Positions 53,814 to 63,570 of a DNA stretch of 64,000 bases are shown here, in pieces. Positions within the stretch are counted from its first letter, which is position 1, and each line of letters starts with the position of its first letter. Under the pieces are notes generated by a model. The model had not been told where the DNA came from. It ran no database searches and saw only the letters and a list, made by a program, of their open reading frames with translations. A program made the position numbers and the translations under genes. Origin of the DNA: Bacillus halotolerans (GTDB lineage: Bacteria > Bacillota > Bacilli > Bacillales > Bacillaceae); assembly GCF_001517105.1 (NCBI RefSeq), contig NZ_LPVF01000001.1, positions 1 through 64,000 of the forward strand, given 5' to 3'.

Positions 53814-55148
53814 TTAAACATGCTCCGCCCGTTTTCCCGTATTCCATGTCAAAGCCAAGAACACGATGGCCAGTATACAAGATGAGATCAGCATGATGAA
53901 GCCGCCGTTCCAATCAAATCGGTCAACGACAAATCCCATAATCGCGTTTGCGAAAGCGGACCCGCCGATGTATCCGAAAAACCCGGTCAAACCAGCTGCA
54001 GTTCCGGCTGCTTTTTTCGGAGCAAGATCAATGGCTTGCAGACCGATGAGCATCACAGGTCCATAGATTAAGAAGCCGATGCTGATCAGAGCGATGTTGT
54101 CTACCAGCGGATGGCCGGCCGGATTCAGCCAGTACACCAATACGGCAATGAAAACACCTGCCATAAACAGAACGCCTGCCGGTGCGCGGCGGCTCTTAAA
54201 GAAGCGGTCGCTGATCCAGCCGCACAGGATCGTTCCCGGTATGCCGGCGTATTCGTAAAGGAAATACGACCACCGGGAGTCTTCAGGGGAGAACCCTTTG
54301 GCTTCTGTTAAGTAAGTAGGCGCCCAGTCCACTACGCCGTACCGCACAAAGTAAACAAATACGTTTGCAAATGCGATGTACCAAAGAAACTTATTATTAA
54401 GCACATATTTAAAAAGGATTTCTTTTGTCGTTAATTCTTTTTCTTGATCTTTGAAAGCGTGTGTTGGATAGTCGTTCCGGTACTCTTCAATTGGCGGAAG
54501 CCCGCAAGATTGAGGGGTATCCCGCACCAAAAGGACAATTAAAAATGAAATCAGAATCGCAATAATGGCAGGGAAGAAAAACACGCTTTTCCAAGTGACA
54601 AACATCGCAATTCCAAGAGTGACAAGCGGAGCCAGGATCCCGCCGCCAATGTTGTGAGCGACATTCCAAATCGACATCTTCGTTCCGCGTTCACTAATAG
54701 AAAACCAATGGGCCATCGTTCTGCCGCATGGGGGCCAGCCCATTCCTTGGAACCATCCATTGATAAACATAAAAATAAACATGATGGTGACGCTCGAAGT
54801 TACCCAGGGCATAGAAACAAAAAGAATATTTACAATTGCAGATAGAAATAAGCCTGTCGCGAGAAAATACCTCGGATTACAGCGGTCGGACACCATGCCC
54901 ATAATAAATTTGCTAAAGCCGTACGCAATGGATACGGCGGCCAGCACCAATCCAAGCTCGGTTTTTGAAAACCCTTGTTCCTGCAGATAAGGAATGGCAA
55001 AAGCAAAGTTTTTCCGCAGCAGGTAATAGCCTGCGTAGCCGATAAAAATACCTAAGAATACTTGCAGCCTGAGCCGCTTATAAGCCGCATCCGTCTTTGA
55101 ATCATCCAGTCTCTCAATGTGCGGAGCCGGTTTAAATAAGTGAAACAT
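53814..55148 (-). CDS. glpT: Glycerol-3-phosphate:phosphate antiporter GlpT
   Basis: A 444-aa major facilitator of the organophosphate:Pi antiporter family with twelve helices. Typical parts are [32 protein letters not shown] and [20 protein letters not shown], which includes an Arg needed for phosphate binding. The start MFHLFKPAP at 55148 has AAAGGGGATGA upstream; a longer frame running to 55271 goes through the leader terminator and is not used. glpQ follows. Expression is set by GlpP-type antitermination and CcpA (sites listed separately). Confidence 0.95.
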   Translation of the reverse strand: MFHLFKPAPHIERLDDSKTDAAYKRLRLQVFLGIFIGYAGYYLLRKNFAFAIPYLQEQGFSKTELGLVLAAVSIAYGFSKFIMGMVSDRCNPRYFLATGLFLSAIVNILFVSMPWVTSSVTIMFIFMFINGWFQGMGWPPCGRTMAHWFSISERGTKMSIWNVAHNIGGGILAPLVTLGIAMFVTWKSVFFFPAIIAILISFLIVLLVRDTPQSCGLPPIEEYRNDYPTHAFKDQEKELTTKEILFKYVLNNKFLWYIAFANVFVYFVRYGVVDWAPTYLTEAKGFSPEDSRWSYFLYEYAGIPGTILCGWISDRFFKSRRAPAGVLFMAGVFIAVLVYWLNPAGHPLVDNIALISIGFLIYGPVMLIGLQAIDLAPKKAAGTAAGLTGFFGYIGGSAFANAIMGFVVDRFDWNGGFIMLISSCILAIVFLALTWNTGKRAEHV

Positions 55149-55207
55149 CAAATCATCCCCTTTGCTGTTTGTGTTGGATGTGTGGCGTGCCCTCCTTTCT
55201 GAAAAAC

Positions 55208-55262
55208 AAAAAGAGCCAGAAAACACCCCCTTGTCAAAAGGGGTGGAATTCCTGGCTCTCCT
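55208..55262 (-). promoter_or_regulatory. glpT leader terminator (GlpP antitermination site)
   Basis: On the minus strand GAGCCAG pairs with CTGGCTC, with an inner stem (CACCCCTTTTG / CAAGGGGGTG), then TTTTTGTTTTT. The hairpin stands between promoter and glpT. In B. subtilis the glp leaders hold such terminators, and GlpP with glycerol-3-P allows read-through. The assignment to GlpP comes from that knowledge. Confidence 0.82.
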
Positions 55263-55290
55263 CATCTCCATCCAAGCTATTAACTTATAA

Positions 55291-55304
55291 TGATAGCGCT
55301 TTCT
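55291..55304. promoter_or_regulatory. CcpA cre site at glpT
   Basis: TGATAGCGCTTTCT (on the minus strand AGAAAGCGCTATCA) fits the catabolite-response element consensus except at the first base. It lies just upstream of the leader hairpin, over or next to the promoter, so glucose repression is expected. Confidence 0.78.
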
Positions 55305-55432
55305 TAAATTATCATAGTCTGGAGTGAATGTAAACGGGTAATTTTAAATTGTGTAAAAAAGTAAATGTTATCCTTTTGGTAGTTATGTTTTTTTACAAGT
55401 AACATAAAAATCTGGGGGGGAGGCTGTTGCAG

Positions 55433-55681
55433 GTGGATAAATTAGATATCGCATTCGGCATTTTACCGTTAGCAATTATTGTGTTATCGGTCGCCGGGAC
55501 TTATATTTGTAAAAATGTATATATGATGCCGTTAGTTAGTTTGATCATTTCTCTCGTGCTTACGTTTACGGTTTTCAATCAATCTTTTTTGGGATGGGTC
55601 GTTGTCTATAGCTTGTTTTCGCTGATTTTATCGTATATTACATTGATGGTGCTGAGAAAGAGGAAGGCATCTGGAAAATGA
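55433..55681 (+). CDS. ybeF: Small membrane protein YbeF
   Basis: An 82-aa protein with two or three hydrophobic segments ([18 protein letters not shown], then [18 protein letters not shown], then [18 protein letters not shown]) and a basic C-terminus [11 protein letters not shown] at 55433 is chosen because GGGGGGAGG lies nine bases before it; TTG at 55427 is too close. No function is known to me. Confidence 0.8.
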   Translation: MDKLDIAFGILPLAIIVLSVAGTYICKNVYMMPLVSLIISLVLTFTVFNQSFLGWVVVYSLFSLILSYITLMVLRKRKASGK

Positions 55682-55775
55682 AATTTCGTCCCGCTTTTTT
55701 GATATATCGTTGACTATGGCAACTATATATGATTATAATTGCTTTAATCAACGATATAAGAAAGTGGGGAGAAGT

Positions 55776-56693
55776 TTGAAAACCAATGAATCAGCAACAG
55801 GCTTAAAATTCAGAAAGTTCAATCGGTTTTACACGAATGTTCTTGGCTTCCTTAACGAACACATTTATGACAGCCCGTTTTCCTTAACGGAGACACGGAT
55901 TTTATTTGAGATTTACAATACGCCAAATTGTACGGCGAAAGATCTTCAGGATAAGCTGGGGCTTGACCGGGGATATGTCAGCAGGATGCTGAAACAGTTT
56001 GAAAAAGAAGATTTGATTTATAAAGAGAAGAGCAAAGCCGATGCCCGCCATCATTATATATATGTGACGGAAACGGGGGAAGCCATTTATAAAAAGCTTG
56101 AGAAGAAAGCAAATGAACAGGTTGAGCTGATGCTGAAGGAAATCGATGATGAAGAGCAGCACAAGCTTGCGACGGCTATGGAGGAGATTGAAGCCATATT
56201 GTCACAGTCGCTCTCATCCAGGTCATCAGGCATTTCAGTAAGAGATTATTATCTTTCGGATGATATTCACCTTCTCATTGAAAAGCAAAGGCAATTTTAT
56301 GCAGAGACTCATGGCTGGGATGATACATTTTTAGCTTATCTCCATGAGACATTTGACGCGGAAATTGAAAAGATATGGATCGCGGAAAGCGGCGGAAAAT
56401 TTGCAGGCTGTGTGGGATTGGTCAAACAAGATAAAAAGACGGTGCAGCTGAGATGGTTCTTGGTTGATGCCGCGTTTCGAGGCAGAGGGCTGGGCACGCA
56501 ACTGCTTGAGCATCTCGTTACATATAGCAGAGAGATGAAGTTTGAACGGATTTTTCTTTGGACAGTGAGCAGTATGGCTGAAGCTCGTCCGCTTTACGAG
56601 AAATTTGGATTCAGACTGAGTGAAGTGAAAGAAGAAACGCCATTATGGGGACAGCATCTGACAGAAGAACGATGGGATTTAGAGCTGTCATGA
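55776..56693 (+). CDS. ybfA: MarR-GNAT fusion protein YbfA
   Basis: A 305-aa fusion. The N-terminal part (about 1-140) is a MarR-type winged helix ([20 protein letters not shown] and [15 protein letters not shown]). The C-terminal part (about 155-305) is a GNAT acetyltransferase with [20 protein letters not shown] (acetyl-CoA loop RxxGxG/A) and [17 protein letters not shown] at 55776 is chosen because GGGGAGAAG precedes it. It overlaps ybfB by four bases (ATGA), so regulator and transporter are coupled. Confidence 0.87.
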   Translation: MKTNESATGLKFRKFNRFYTNVLGFLNEHIYDSPFSLTETRILFEIYNTPNCTAKDLQDKLGLDRGYVSRMLKQFEKEDLIYKEKSKADARHHYIYVTETGEAIYKKLEKKANEQVELMLKEIDDEEQHKLATAMEEIEAILSQSLSSRSSGISVRDYYLSDDIHLLIEKQRQFYAETHGWDDTFLAYLHETFDAEIEKIWIAESGGKFAGCVGLVKQDKKTVQLRWFLVDAAFRGRGLGTQLLEHLVTYSREMKFERIFLWTVSSMAEARPLYEKFGFRLSEVKEETPLWGQHLTEERWDLELS

Positions 56694-57943
56694 AAAGACT
56701 CCACTATGCCTGGATCATCGTTTTTATCACCTTTTTGATTTTATTGGCCGTACAAGGTGTGCGCCTGTCGTTTGGTGCGTTTGTCGAGCCTTGGGAGCGG
56801 GAGTTTTCGCTGGATAGGGGCACCATCTCGCTGATTTCAACACTGAGCTTTATCGTTTACGGGATATCCCAGCCTGTGGTCGGGCGGCTTGTGGACAGAT
56901 GGGGCGCACGGGCGGTTTTATTATGGAGCACGTTACTGACCGGGATCAGCATTTTCTCGACATGTTTTATCACTTCACCGTGGCAGCTTTTTCTGCTTTA
57001 CGGGTTGGGGGTGTCACTCGGAGTTGGCGGAGCGTCGAATGTAGCAACAAGTGTGCTGGTGGTGAATTGGTTCAGCAAAAAGCGCGGCCTTGCCTTTGGA
57101 ATCATGGAAGCGGGCTTTGGAGCGGGACAAATGCTGCTGGTTCCCGGCTCGCTTATGCTGATCCATTGGTTTAGCTGGAAGCTGACGGTTGTGGTATTGG
57201 GGTTGCTGTTAATGGTCGTTGTCCTTCCGGCAGCCCTTTTATTGCTGCGAAATCATCCTTCAGAAAAAAATGAAGAGCCGATCGGCGGGGCTGCTGAGGA
57301 GGAGTCAGAATCAGGATCAAAAACCAAAGCAGGCTCAGTAACCGCGATGTTTCGTATGAGGCAGTTTTGGCTGTTGGTCCTTCCGTTTTTAATCTGCGGC
57401 TTTACGACCGTCGGGCTGATGGATACCCATTTGATTCCCTTTTCTCATGATCACGGTTTTTCTACGACTGTTACGAGCGCCGCTGTCAGTCTGCTGGCCG
57501 GTTTTAATATTGCTGGTATCTTACTGTCCGGAATCATAGCGGATCGGTGGAGCAGCCGGAAAATCCTCTGTTTTTTATATGCGGTGCGCGCGCTGTCGAT
57601 TGTGATTCTGATTTACAGCCACGAACCCTACCTGCTTTTAGGCTTTGCGGTTCTGTTTGGATTAGTGGACTTTGCAACGGTAGCGCCGACGCAAATGCTT
57701 GCCACCCAGTACTTTCAAAATTACTCGATCGGTCTCATGATCGGCTGGCTGTCACTTGCCCATCAGATCGGCTCTGCCCTCGGAGCATATGTGCCCGGCG
57801 TCATTTATACCGTAACAGGTGAGTATACGCTGGCTTTTTATTTATCGATTGGAATGCTTGTGCTTGCAAGCGTGATGAACGTGATGCTGAGGGAGCCTGC
57901 GGCGATGAATCGTGACAGTCAGGCTGTGACGGAGAAGGTGTAA
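56690..57943 (+). CDS. ybfB: MFS transporter YbfB (monocarboxylate-type)
   Basis: A 417-aa transporter with twelve helices and a short charged central loop (about 195-230, [20 protein letters not shown]). It resembles the OFA/MCT group (oxalate/formate or monocarboxylate): [20 protein letters not shown] and [20 protein letters not shown] are typical. ATG at 56690 overlaps the ybfA stop. A longer frame from 56645 runs inside ybfA and is not used. The substrate is unknown. Confidence 0.88.
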   Translation: MKRLHYAWIIVFITFLILLAVQGVRLSFGAFVEPWEREFSLDRGTISLISTLSFIVYGISQPVVGRLVDRWGARAVLLWSTLLTGISIFSTCFITSPWQLFLLYGLGVSLGVGGASNVATSVLVVNWFSKKRGLAFGIMEAGFGAGQMLLVPGSLMLIHWFSWKLTVVVLGLLLMVVVLPAALLLLRNHPSEKNEEPIGGAAEEESESGSKTKAGSVTAMFRMRQFWLLVLPFLICGFTTVGLMDTHLIPFSHDHGFSTTVTSAAVSLLAGFNIAGILLSGIIADRWSSRKILCFLYAVRALSIVILIYSHEPYLLLGFAVLFGLVDFATVAPTQMLATQYFQNYSIGLMIGWLSLAHQIGSALGAYVPGVIYTVTGEYTLAFYLSIGMLVLASVMNVMLREPAAMNRDSQAVTEKV

Positions 57944-57951
57944 GTGAGAAA

Positions 57952-57990
57952 AAGCATCTCTGGCGAGGATTATTCAGAGATGCTTTTTTT
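57952..57990. terminator. Terminator between ybfB and the 141-aa gene
   Basis: AAAGCATCTCTG pairs with CAGAGATGCTTT across GCGAGGATTATT, then TTTTTG. It serves both convergent genes. Confidence 0.86.
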
Positions 57991-58395
57991 GTATTTTTGT
58001 TCTAATACGAAGTCGATCATACCGACAATGCGGGTGTTTTCGGATTTTTGTTTGAAGTTTTGGGAGATTTGAATGGCTTTTGCGTTTTTAAAACAAGAGG
58101 CTAGCCAAATAAAACCGACAATAACAAAAAATAGTCTGGCAAATAAACTCCATTCACGTGGTAATTCATTCGTTGTAAAATATAAAAATAGAGTTACTAA
58201 TGTGCCGTAGATTACTGTTTTTATACTATGTATAAGAGTCAGCTGGGGCTCGCTAAAGAATACTTTTAGCTGATTCAGCATGATAGAATCCTGTTTGTTT
58301 AGAAAAGCCAAGATTTCTTTATCATTTTCCTTGTACTGTGTAATTGTTTCGGCTGTTTTTACGGTTTCTTTAAATGTTTGTTGATTTAGTGTCAT
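57970..58395 (-). CDS. Unknown two-helix membrane protein, 141 aa
   Basis: Two hydrophobic helices at about residues 58-76 (SIKTVIYGTLVTLFLYFTT) and 84-103 (FARLFFVIVGFIWLASCFKN) separate charged N- and C-terminal parts. The N-terminal part is Thr/Glu/Lys-rich and helical. AAAGGAGGATAC precedes the ATG. In 168 the small gene ybfE lies near here but its length differs as I recall, so no symbol is given. It may be co-transcribed with ybfG upstream through a weak hairpin. Confidence 0.65.
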   Translation of the reverse strand: MTLNQQTFKETVKTAETITQYKENDKEILAFLNKQDSIMLNQLKVFFSEPQLTLIHSIKTVIYGTLVTLFLYFTTNELPREWSLFARLFFVIVGFIWLASCFKNAKAIQISQNFKQKSENTRIVGMIDFVLEQKYKKSISE

Positions 58396-58412
58396 CCAGT
58401 ATCCTCCTTAAA

Positions 58413-58456
58413 AGTAAAGCACTACATGAGAAATGATACAGACCCATGTAGTGCTG
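58413..58456 (-). terminator. Hairpin after ybfG
   Basis: On the minus strand AGCACTACATG pairs with CATGTAGTGCT around a 20-base loop and is followed by TTACTTTT. It is a probable terminator for ybfG, though the T-run is imperfect. Confidence 0.7.
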
Positions 58457-58461
58457 ATATA

Positions 58462-60648
58462 TTATTTATTTGCAGAAGGGAATAAAGCTAAAAACGCACT
58501 TATAAAAGCTACGGCTCCTCCTACTGCTAAGGTTTCAGGTATAGCTGTTATCAAGACAGCAACTCCTAATACAGCAGCTGCTCCAAATGTTATATGAGAA
58601 AGAATAGATTCCCAATCTGGTGAGTATACTTCCTCAGTATCTGGTAATCTAAAGTGCTTCTGTTTTATTTTAAACGTAATCGTAGTCGTAAGTCCAGTTG
58701 TAGCACTGTCACCTACTGGAATATCAGGCGTATAGATTTTAAATTGAATATTTAATGATTGAGCTGTCGGGTTCACATAAATTTCTAAAAATCCATTACG
58801 TACTGACAAGCTGAGACTGTTTAAAAGGTTTTGATAAGAATCAATTTGTGACGCAGTGAGAGACGTTTGGGTATCGCCCAATAAACCCGTGATATAGGCA
58901 CCTGGTTTACCATTTGTAATGGTAATTGTGTTTGGTGAGCCTTCACTTGGTATGGTTGCCAGAAGTGATGTGGATAGAATAATATCCAACTCTGGTGATG
59001 TGAAAATGGTTTCTGTCGTATCAAATTCAAACATCGCGTTTGCGAGACCTGATAGATTTTCTAAAGCTGGAATGGTAGATAAAATGTCTGTCAGTGTACG
59101 CAGTCTTGCATCATATACCGGATCAGACGGTGGATTTACATGGCTTACTCCAGAGTCTTTTCCTGAAAAGCCGTCTTTATCAATCCCGATGCTTCCAGAA
59201 CCGCTTCCGATTGTTCCTTCATAAAATTGATCAAAGGCCCAGTTATTTGGCATCGGATAGCCGAGATTGCCGCTGAAGCCAGTTGACATATTTGCCACAA
59301 AACTATACTTTGTGAGTCCTGCTTCTTGGGTTCGGATACAAATATTTCTTGGTCCGTATACGCCTATTTCGTATTTAGGCGCAGTAGAAAATGTCTGCAT
59401 TTTCGCAAAAGCTGACTTGATTTCCTGGAAATAAGGAATAATCTTATCTGTTACTTCATAATCGTAGGCATCAAAATCGACAGCAAAATAAATGGTCGTG
59501 CCTGACGGGAAACCTAATCTTCGAGCCGCTGAAGCAGCACTGTACGCATCTCTTGTGCCTTGGTCTTTTACAAAATAAGAAGATTGATAGCCGCCGTCTT
59601 GATAAATCGGAAAGACCTTTAATCCGGCATCAAAAATAACTGCAAGTTCTTCAGACGTCAGGGCTTTTGATGTGAGCCCATTGCTTGTCCGCACATTTCC
59701 GGTCAAATATCTGCCAACTGTTTTATAACCGTTATTCCGCAGTGTTTGAGCTTTTTCTGCAGATATAATCGTAGCGGTATCACAAGCTGAAGCGGCGCGT
59801 GTTGTGTCTCCTGAGCTTGATAATAAAGCTTTAATGGTCGGCATATCTGCATAACCTGTTTGCGGCAGGCACATGAACTTTTGAAATGCTTTAACGGCTG
59901 AAACAACACCGACGCCATATTTGCCGTCAAACTCACCAGGGTCGAATGATTTTCCGTTGCAATAAAGGGCGTACTGAACAATTAAAATAAAGCCTGTTCT
60001 TGAATCACCGGGAGTTAAAGTAGGGCATAAGCTTGTTGTGCCGTTTCCGAAAAATCCATTGGCGACACTTGTGCTCATACCTTCTTCTTTTTGCAAAGCA
60101 TAAATAAGGGCCTTGTTGGTATCGCGGGCATACAGTCCGTCACAAGGCATTAAACCGATATAGTCATTGTAGTCCCGGTTTAAGTTTTGTTGAATCTGAC
60201 GGATCCTTGAATCGCCCCCAGACACTAGCTTAAAAGCGCTCATGTCCAATAAGGCTTTCATAATCAAGGTGGTGACAATTCCGTCCTGAGTTGTCAGTCC
60301 TGCAGCTTTCTGAAACTCCTTCACCGCATTTTCTGTTTTTTCGTAAAAGACGCCTGTAAAACCGCCGGGATTAAAGCCTTTGCACCATAAAGCCCCCTGT
60401 AAAATAAAATTCATGTTGCTGGGTTTTGAATCTGGAGCTTGGCGTTTAAGAGGCTTAAATAAGCGCTGTGTTGTCGGCCCGAAGTTATTAGCTGGCTCTG
60501 AGATACCTAGTTCAATTTGAAGCGCCCGAGTCAGACCGTAGATCGTATCCCACCCAGTTTTCCCGCTTTCTTCTACTGGGTTATACCCATGTTTGCCCCT
60601 GTACGTCTGGTTCAGCCACTGCTGTGTGATTAAAACCATTTCATCCAT
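58462..60648 (-). CDS. ybfG: YbfG: peptidoglycan-binding and DUF1906 glycoside-hydrolase-like protein
   Basis: A 728-aa protein. The N-terminal third has three peptidoglycan-binding-type repeats (for example GFTGVFYEKTENAVKEFQKA and DPGEFDGKYGVGVVSAVKAF). A DUF1906 (Rv2525c-like, GH25-like) TIM-barrel follows at about 305-510 with TVGRYLTGNVRTSNGLTSKA and GTTIYFAVDFDAYDYEVTD. The last about 200 residues are beta-rich and end in one or two membrane helices (AAAVLGVAVLITAIPETLAV). No signal peptide is visible. ATG at 60648 follows GGAGGAATCGAA; the longer frame upstream is rejected. It may act on cell wall, but activity is unproven. Confidence 0.87.
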   Translation of the reverse strand: MDEMVLITQQWLNQTYRGKHGYNPVEESGKTGWDTIYGLTRALQIELGISEPANNFGPTTQRLFKPLKRQAPDSKPSNMNFILQGALWCKGFNPGGFTGVFYEKTENAVKEFQKAAGLTTQDGIVTTLIMKALLDMSAFKLVSGGDSRIRQIQQNLNRDYNDYIGLMPCDGLYARDTNKALIYALQKEEGMSTSVANGFFGNGTTSLCPTLTPGDSRTGFILIVQYALYCNGKSFDPGEFDGKYGVGVVSAVKAFQKFMCLPQTGYADMPTIKALLSSSGDTTRAASACDTATIISAEKAQTLRNNGYKTVGRYLTGNVRTSNGLTSKALTSEELAVIFDAGLKVFPIYQDGGYQSSYFVKDQGTRDAYSAASAARRLGFPSGTTIYFAVDFDAYDYEVTDKIIPYFQEIKSAFAKMQTFSTAPKYEIGVYGPRNICIRTQEAGLTKYSFVANMSTGFSGNLGYPMPNNWAFDQFYEGTIGSGSGSIGIDKDGFSGKDSGVSHVNPPSDPVYDARLRTLTDILSTIPALENLSGLANAMFEFDTTETIFTSPELDIILSTSLLATIPSEGSPNTITITNGKPGAYITGLLGDTQTSLTASQIDSYQNLLNSLSLSVRNGFLEIYVNPTAQSLNIQFKIYTPDIPVGDSATTGLTTTITFKIKQKHFRLPDTEEVYSPDWESILSHITFGAAAVLGVAVLITAIPETLAVGGAVAFISAFLALFPSANK

Positions 60649-61108
60649 TTCGATTCCTCCATTCTTTTGATCGCGTTCATCTATAGGTGGCAAACGTAGG
60701 ACGAGTTTTAAAAAAAGCCGATACGGCATCTTTTAAACCCGTTCCTCTTTCCATTTCGCTCTTTCAGCTCTGAAAAATAGAGTCCTAACAGTGTAAGCGC
60801 CCCTCCCAGAAGAGCAATCCATGTCATTTTTTTCTGCAGAATCAAGATAGAAGAGATGATTGTGATAATAGGCATCTGTAAATATAAGCGCTAAAAGAGA
60901 GAACAGGTCGGAGACATTTGTGGATTCCATAGGCGTCAGTACTCATTCGGTTCCCGCATAGCAAAGGAACGCTTTATGAGGCAGGATTACAGGGGTTACT
61001 CCATTTTTCGGCGCTTATGCCATTGACGGGTGGTTTGCGGGGAAAGCGGATTGACACCATTTTAAAGAGAGTGAGATGATTGATGAAAAAATGGAGGAGA
61101 GATGAGAG
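60649..61108. other. ybfG to dehydrogenase gap: ybfH remnant and decayed DNA
   Basis: About 460 bases. The left part holds a minus-strand remnant of an EamA transporter gene (listed separately). The part 60900-61090 has no intact gene; in 168 ybfI (AraC family) lies here and is not seen. Confidence 0.6.
60708..60890 (-). pseudogene. ybfH: C-terminal remnant of EamA transporter gene (ybfH)
   Basis: On the minus strand one frame reads [20 protein letters not shown] then [20 protein letters not shown] and [20 protein letters not shown] to a stop. This is the last helix pair of EamA/DMT permeases, with the Q-P-I and GGxLxLxGL pattern. The first about 250 residues are gone. Position before ybfG matches ybfH of 168. 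Confidence 0.72.
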
Positions 61109-62167
61109 ATGCAGCCAGAAGATATGGTCCGAAGCGGTCCGAATCAATACATATGCAAACAAGGAATTGTAAAAGAGCTGCCGGCATTTGTGAAGGAATG
61201 GAAGCATCCTGTTGTTGTAACGGGCATCAAGTCGTATGAGGCGTTTCAAACGTATGCTGCGATTCCGCCAGAGTGGAGAGTGATTCAGCATAAAGGGTAC
61301 AGCTCGCCTGAAGCAATAAGGGAGATTGCGGAACAAGCGGCATCTGCTGATCTCATTATCGGGATTGGCGGCGGAACAGTGTTAGACACGGCAAAAGCTG
61401 TTGCAGATCATATGGATATTGAAGTCATAACTGTTCCGACAATCCCTGGAACTTGCGCGGCAAGCACGCCGCTGAGCGTGATCTATGATCAAGAAGGCAA
61501 CTTTATCCGAGTCGATTATCATAAACGTGCCAGCTATTTGACACTCGTTGATCCGCTATTGCTGCTTTCTTCGCCGATTGAATATGTCAAAAGCGGAATT
61601 GGCGACACGCTTGCGAAGTGGTATGAAGCGGAAGCCATTATCAGAAATACGAAGGAGCCTGTTTCATTAATGGTCGAAGCAGGGCTTAGGCAGTCTGTCT
61701 ATATTCGTGATCTTTTGCTGCAGGAAAGCCTTAAGGCTGTTGAAAGCCTTGAGAGAGGGGAAGCCTCGGCTTCTTTCACAGCTGTAGCAGAAACCATTAT
61801 TACATTGGCAGGAACTGTAGGCGGTTATGCTGGACGCTTCGGCAGGATGGCGGGTGCCCATGCGGTTCACAACGGTCTGAGTTTTATCCCGGAAACCCAT
61901 CATGTACTGCATGGACAAAAGGTGGCGTACGGCATACTGATTCAGCTTGCGCTTGAGAAGAGAAATCAGGAAATTGAAGAGCTGATTCCGTTTTATCAGC
62001 AGCTTGGCTTCCCGGTGAAACTGAGTGATTTAGGCATCCATAAGGATCAAGAGCAAGCGAAGAAAGTCATTGCGGCTCATGCGTGCAAGCCGGAAGAATC
62101 GTTATGTTTGATGGGTTCTTTTTGTGAAGCGGATGTTGTGGCGGCAATTAATGTATTGGAATCATAA
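61109..62167 (+). CDS. Iron-containing alcohol dehydrogenase, glycerol-dehydrogenase-like
   Basis: A 352-aa group III (iron or zinc) dehydrogenase. The NAD-binding motif is GIGGGTVLDTAKAVAD; metal ligands are Asp in SGIGDTLAKWYEAEA, His in GAHAVHNGLS and His in HHVLHGQKVAYG. It resembles the glycerol dehydrogenase GldA family, but the last specificity cannot be read. GGAGGAGAGATGAGAG precedes the ATG. It stands alone between the decayed ybfH/ybfI area and purT, and I do not recall it at this place in 168; it may be a replacement gene. Confidence 0.85.
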   Translation: MQPEDMVRSGPNQYICKQGIVKELPAFVKEWKHPVVVTGIKSYEAFQTYAAIPPEWRVIQHKGYSSPEAIREIAEQAASADLIIGIGGGTVLDTAKAVADHMDIEVITVPTIPGTCAASTPLSVIYDQEGNFIRVDYHKRASYLTLVDPLLLLSSPIEYVKSGIGDTLAKWYEAEAIIRNTKEPVSLMVEAGLRQSVYIRDLLLQESLKAVESLERGEASASFTAVAETIITLAGTVGGYAGRFGRMAGAHAVHNGLSFIPETHHVLHGQKVAYGILIQLALEKRNQEIEELIPFYQQLGFPVKLSDLGIHKDQEQAKKVIAAHACKPEESLCLMGSFCEADVVAAINVLES

Positions 62168-62202
62168 GCTAAAATAAGGGTTTTCTTATTTTAGCTTTTT
62201 TA
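62166..62202 (+). terminator. Terminator after the dehydrogenase gene
   Basis: AAGCTAAAATAAG pairs with CTTATTTTAGCTT around GGTTTT, followed by TTTTATT. Confidence 0.86.
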
Positions 62203-62266
62203 TTACGAAATTTATTTTTTGAATATTTCAGTTATAATGGTTTTTGAACAGATAGGAGGGGCAAAG

Positions 62267-63421
62267 ATGTATCAATCAAAGAAGGTTTTATTGTTAGGCT
62301 CAGGTGAACTGGGGAAAGAGGTTGTGATTGAAGCCCAGCGTCTCGGGGTAGAGACGGTGGCGGTAGACAGCTACGAGCATGCTCCGGCGATGCAGGTGGC
62401 GCATAAAAGCTATGTCACTGACATGCTGGATCGTGAGCAGATCAGACACATTATTGAGAAAGAAAAACCTGATTTGATTGTGCCTGAGGTTGAGGCAATC
62501 GCGACGGATGAATTGCTGAAGCTTGAAGAGGAAGGATTTCACGTTATCCCAAATGCGCGTGCAGCAAAGCTGACGATGGATCGGGAAGGCATCAGGCGGC
62601 TTGCGGCAGAAACGCTCGGGCTTGCGACGGCAGGCTATGAATTTGCGAATACATATGAAGAATTTGTACAGGCGGCAGCTCATATCGGCTTTCCTTGTGT
62701 CGTCAAACCGTTGATGAGTTCCTCGGGAAAAGGCCAAAGCGTATGCCGCTCTGAAGCGGATTTGGAGAGCTGCTGGGAGACGGCGATGGAAGGCGGACGA
62801 GTGAAGAACGGACGCGTGATCGTCGAGGAATTTATCCCGTTTGAATCAGAGATTACACTCTTAACTGTGCGTGCAGTGAACGGTACGGTATTTTGTGCGC
62901 CGATCGGCCATGAGCAAAAGGATGGAGACTATATCGAATCATGGCAGCCTCATCATATGACAGAGCAGCAAATTGAAGAGGCGAAGCATATTGCGAAAGC
63001 CATTACGGATGAGCTTGGCGGGTACGGTCTGTTTGGTGTTGAGCTTTTCCTTGCGAAAGACAAGGTGTATTTCAGTGAGGTGTCTCCTCGACCGCATGAT
63101 ACAGGTCTTGTGACGCTGGTGACGCAAAATTTGTCGGAATTCGCGCTGCATGTCCGGGCGATACTCGGCTTTCCGATTACAGAAATCACACAGCTTTCTC
63201 CAGGCGCCAGCCGGCCCCTCAAAGCACCGGAAGAGTCAGCGGATTACACTGTTGAAGGTTTGGAAAACGCGCTGGCAGTGCCAAAGACACAAGTGCGCGT
63301 GTTTGGAAAGCCGATAACGAAGGTCGGACGCCGTATGGCGGTTGCGCTTTCTGCGGCTGACACTATTGGAAAAGCGCGAGAGAACGCGAAGAAAGCGCTG
63401 GATCAACTATCGATTCAATAA
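62267..63421 (+). CDS. purT: Formate-dependent GAR transformylase PurT
   Basis: A 384-aa ATP-grasp enzyme that makes formyl-GAR from GAR, formate and ATP in purine synthesis, independent of folate. The N-terminal domain begins [20 protein letters not shown]; the ATP-grasp has [16 protein letters not shown] and [20 protein letters not shown] (metal ligands and [11 protein letters not shown]). ATG at 62267 follows AGGAGGGGCAAAG; the 16-residue upstream frame is not used. No PurR box was recognised upstream. Confidence 0.95.
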   Translation: MYQSKKVLLLGSGELGKEVVIEAQRLGVETVAVDSYEHAPAMQVAHKSYVTDMLDREQIRHIIEKEKPDLIVPEVEAIATDELLKLEEEGFHVIPNARAAKLTMDREGIRRLAAETLGLATAGYEFANTYEEFVQAAAHIGFPCVVKPLMSSSGKGQSVCRSEADLESCWETAMEGGRVKNGRVIVEEFIPFESEITLLTVRAVNGTVFCAPIGHEQKDGDYIESWQPHHMTEQQIEEAKHIAKAITDELGGYGLFGVELFLAKDKVYFSEVSPRPHDTGLVTLVTQNLSEFALHVRAILGFPITEITQLSPGASRPLKAPEESADYTVEGLENALAVPKTQVRVFGKPITKVGRRMAVALSAADTIGKARENAKKALDQLSIQ

Positions 63422-63431
63422 ACATGAAACA

Positions 63432-63469
63432 GACGGGCCTTGTCTTGATACATGGCCCGTTTTTTTTCA
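63432..63469 (+). terminator. Terminator after purT
   Basis: ACGGGCC and GGCCCGT pair around a short loop, followed by TTTTTTTT. Confidence 0.87.
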
Positions 63470-63570
63470 TCACCGCCAAAAATTGTATCATAAGAATCAA
63501 ATTCTTGATTATAATGTAAAAGTCTTCCAACAAAAAGGTTGGTTGACACAAAAGGAGGGGGATGACTAAA

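Noticed and set aside
55149..55271. 41-residue N-terminal extension of GlpT
   Set aside because: It would be translated through the leader terminator hairpin; the start at 55148 has an RBS and gives the known 444 residues.
60974..61336. Minus-strand 120-aa frame opposite the dehydrogenase start
   Set aside because: No RBS, overlaps the well-supported dehydrogenase gene, and shows no family pattern.
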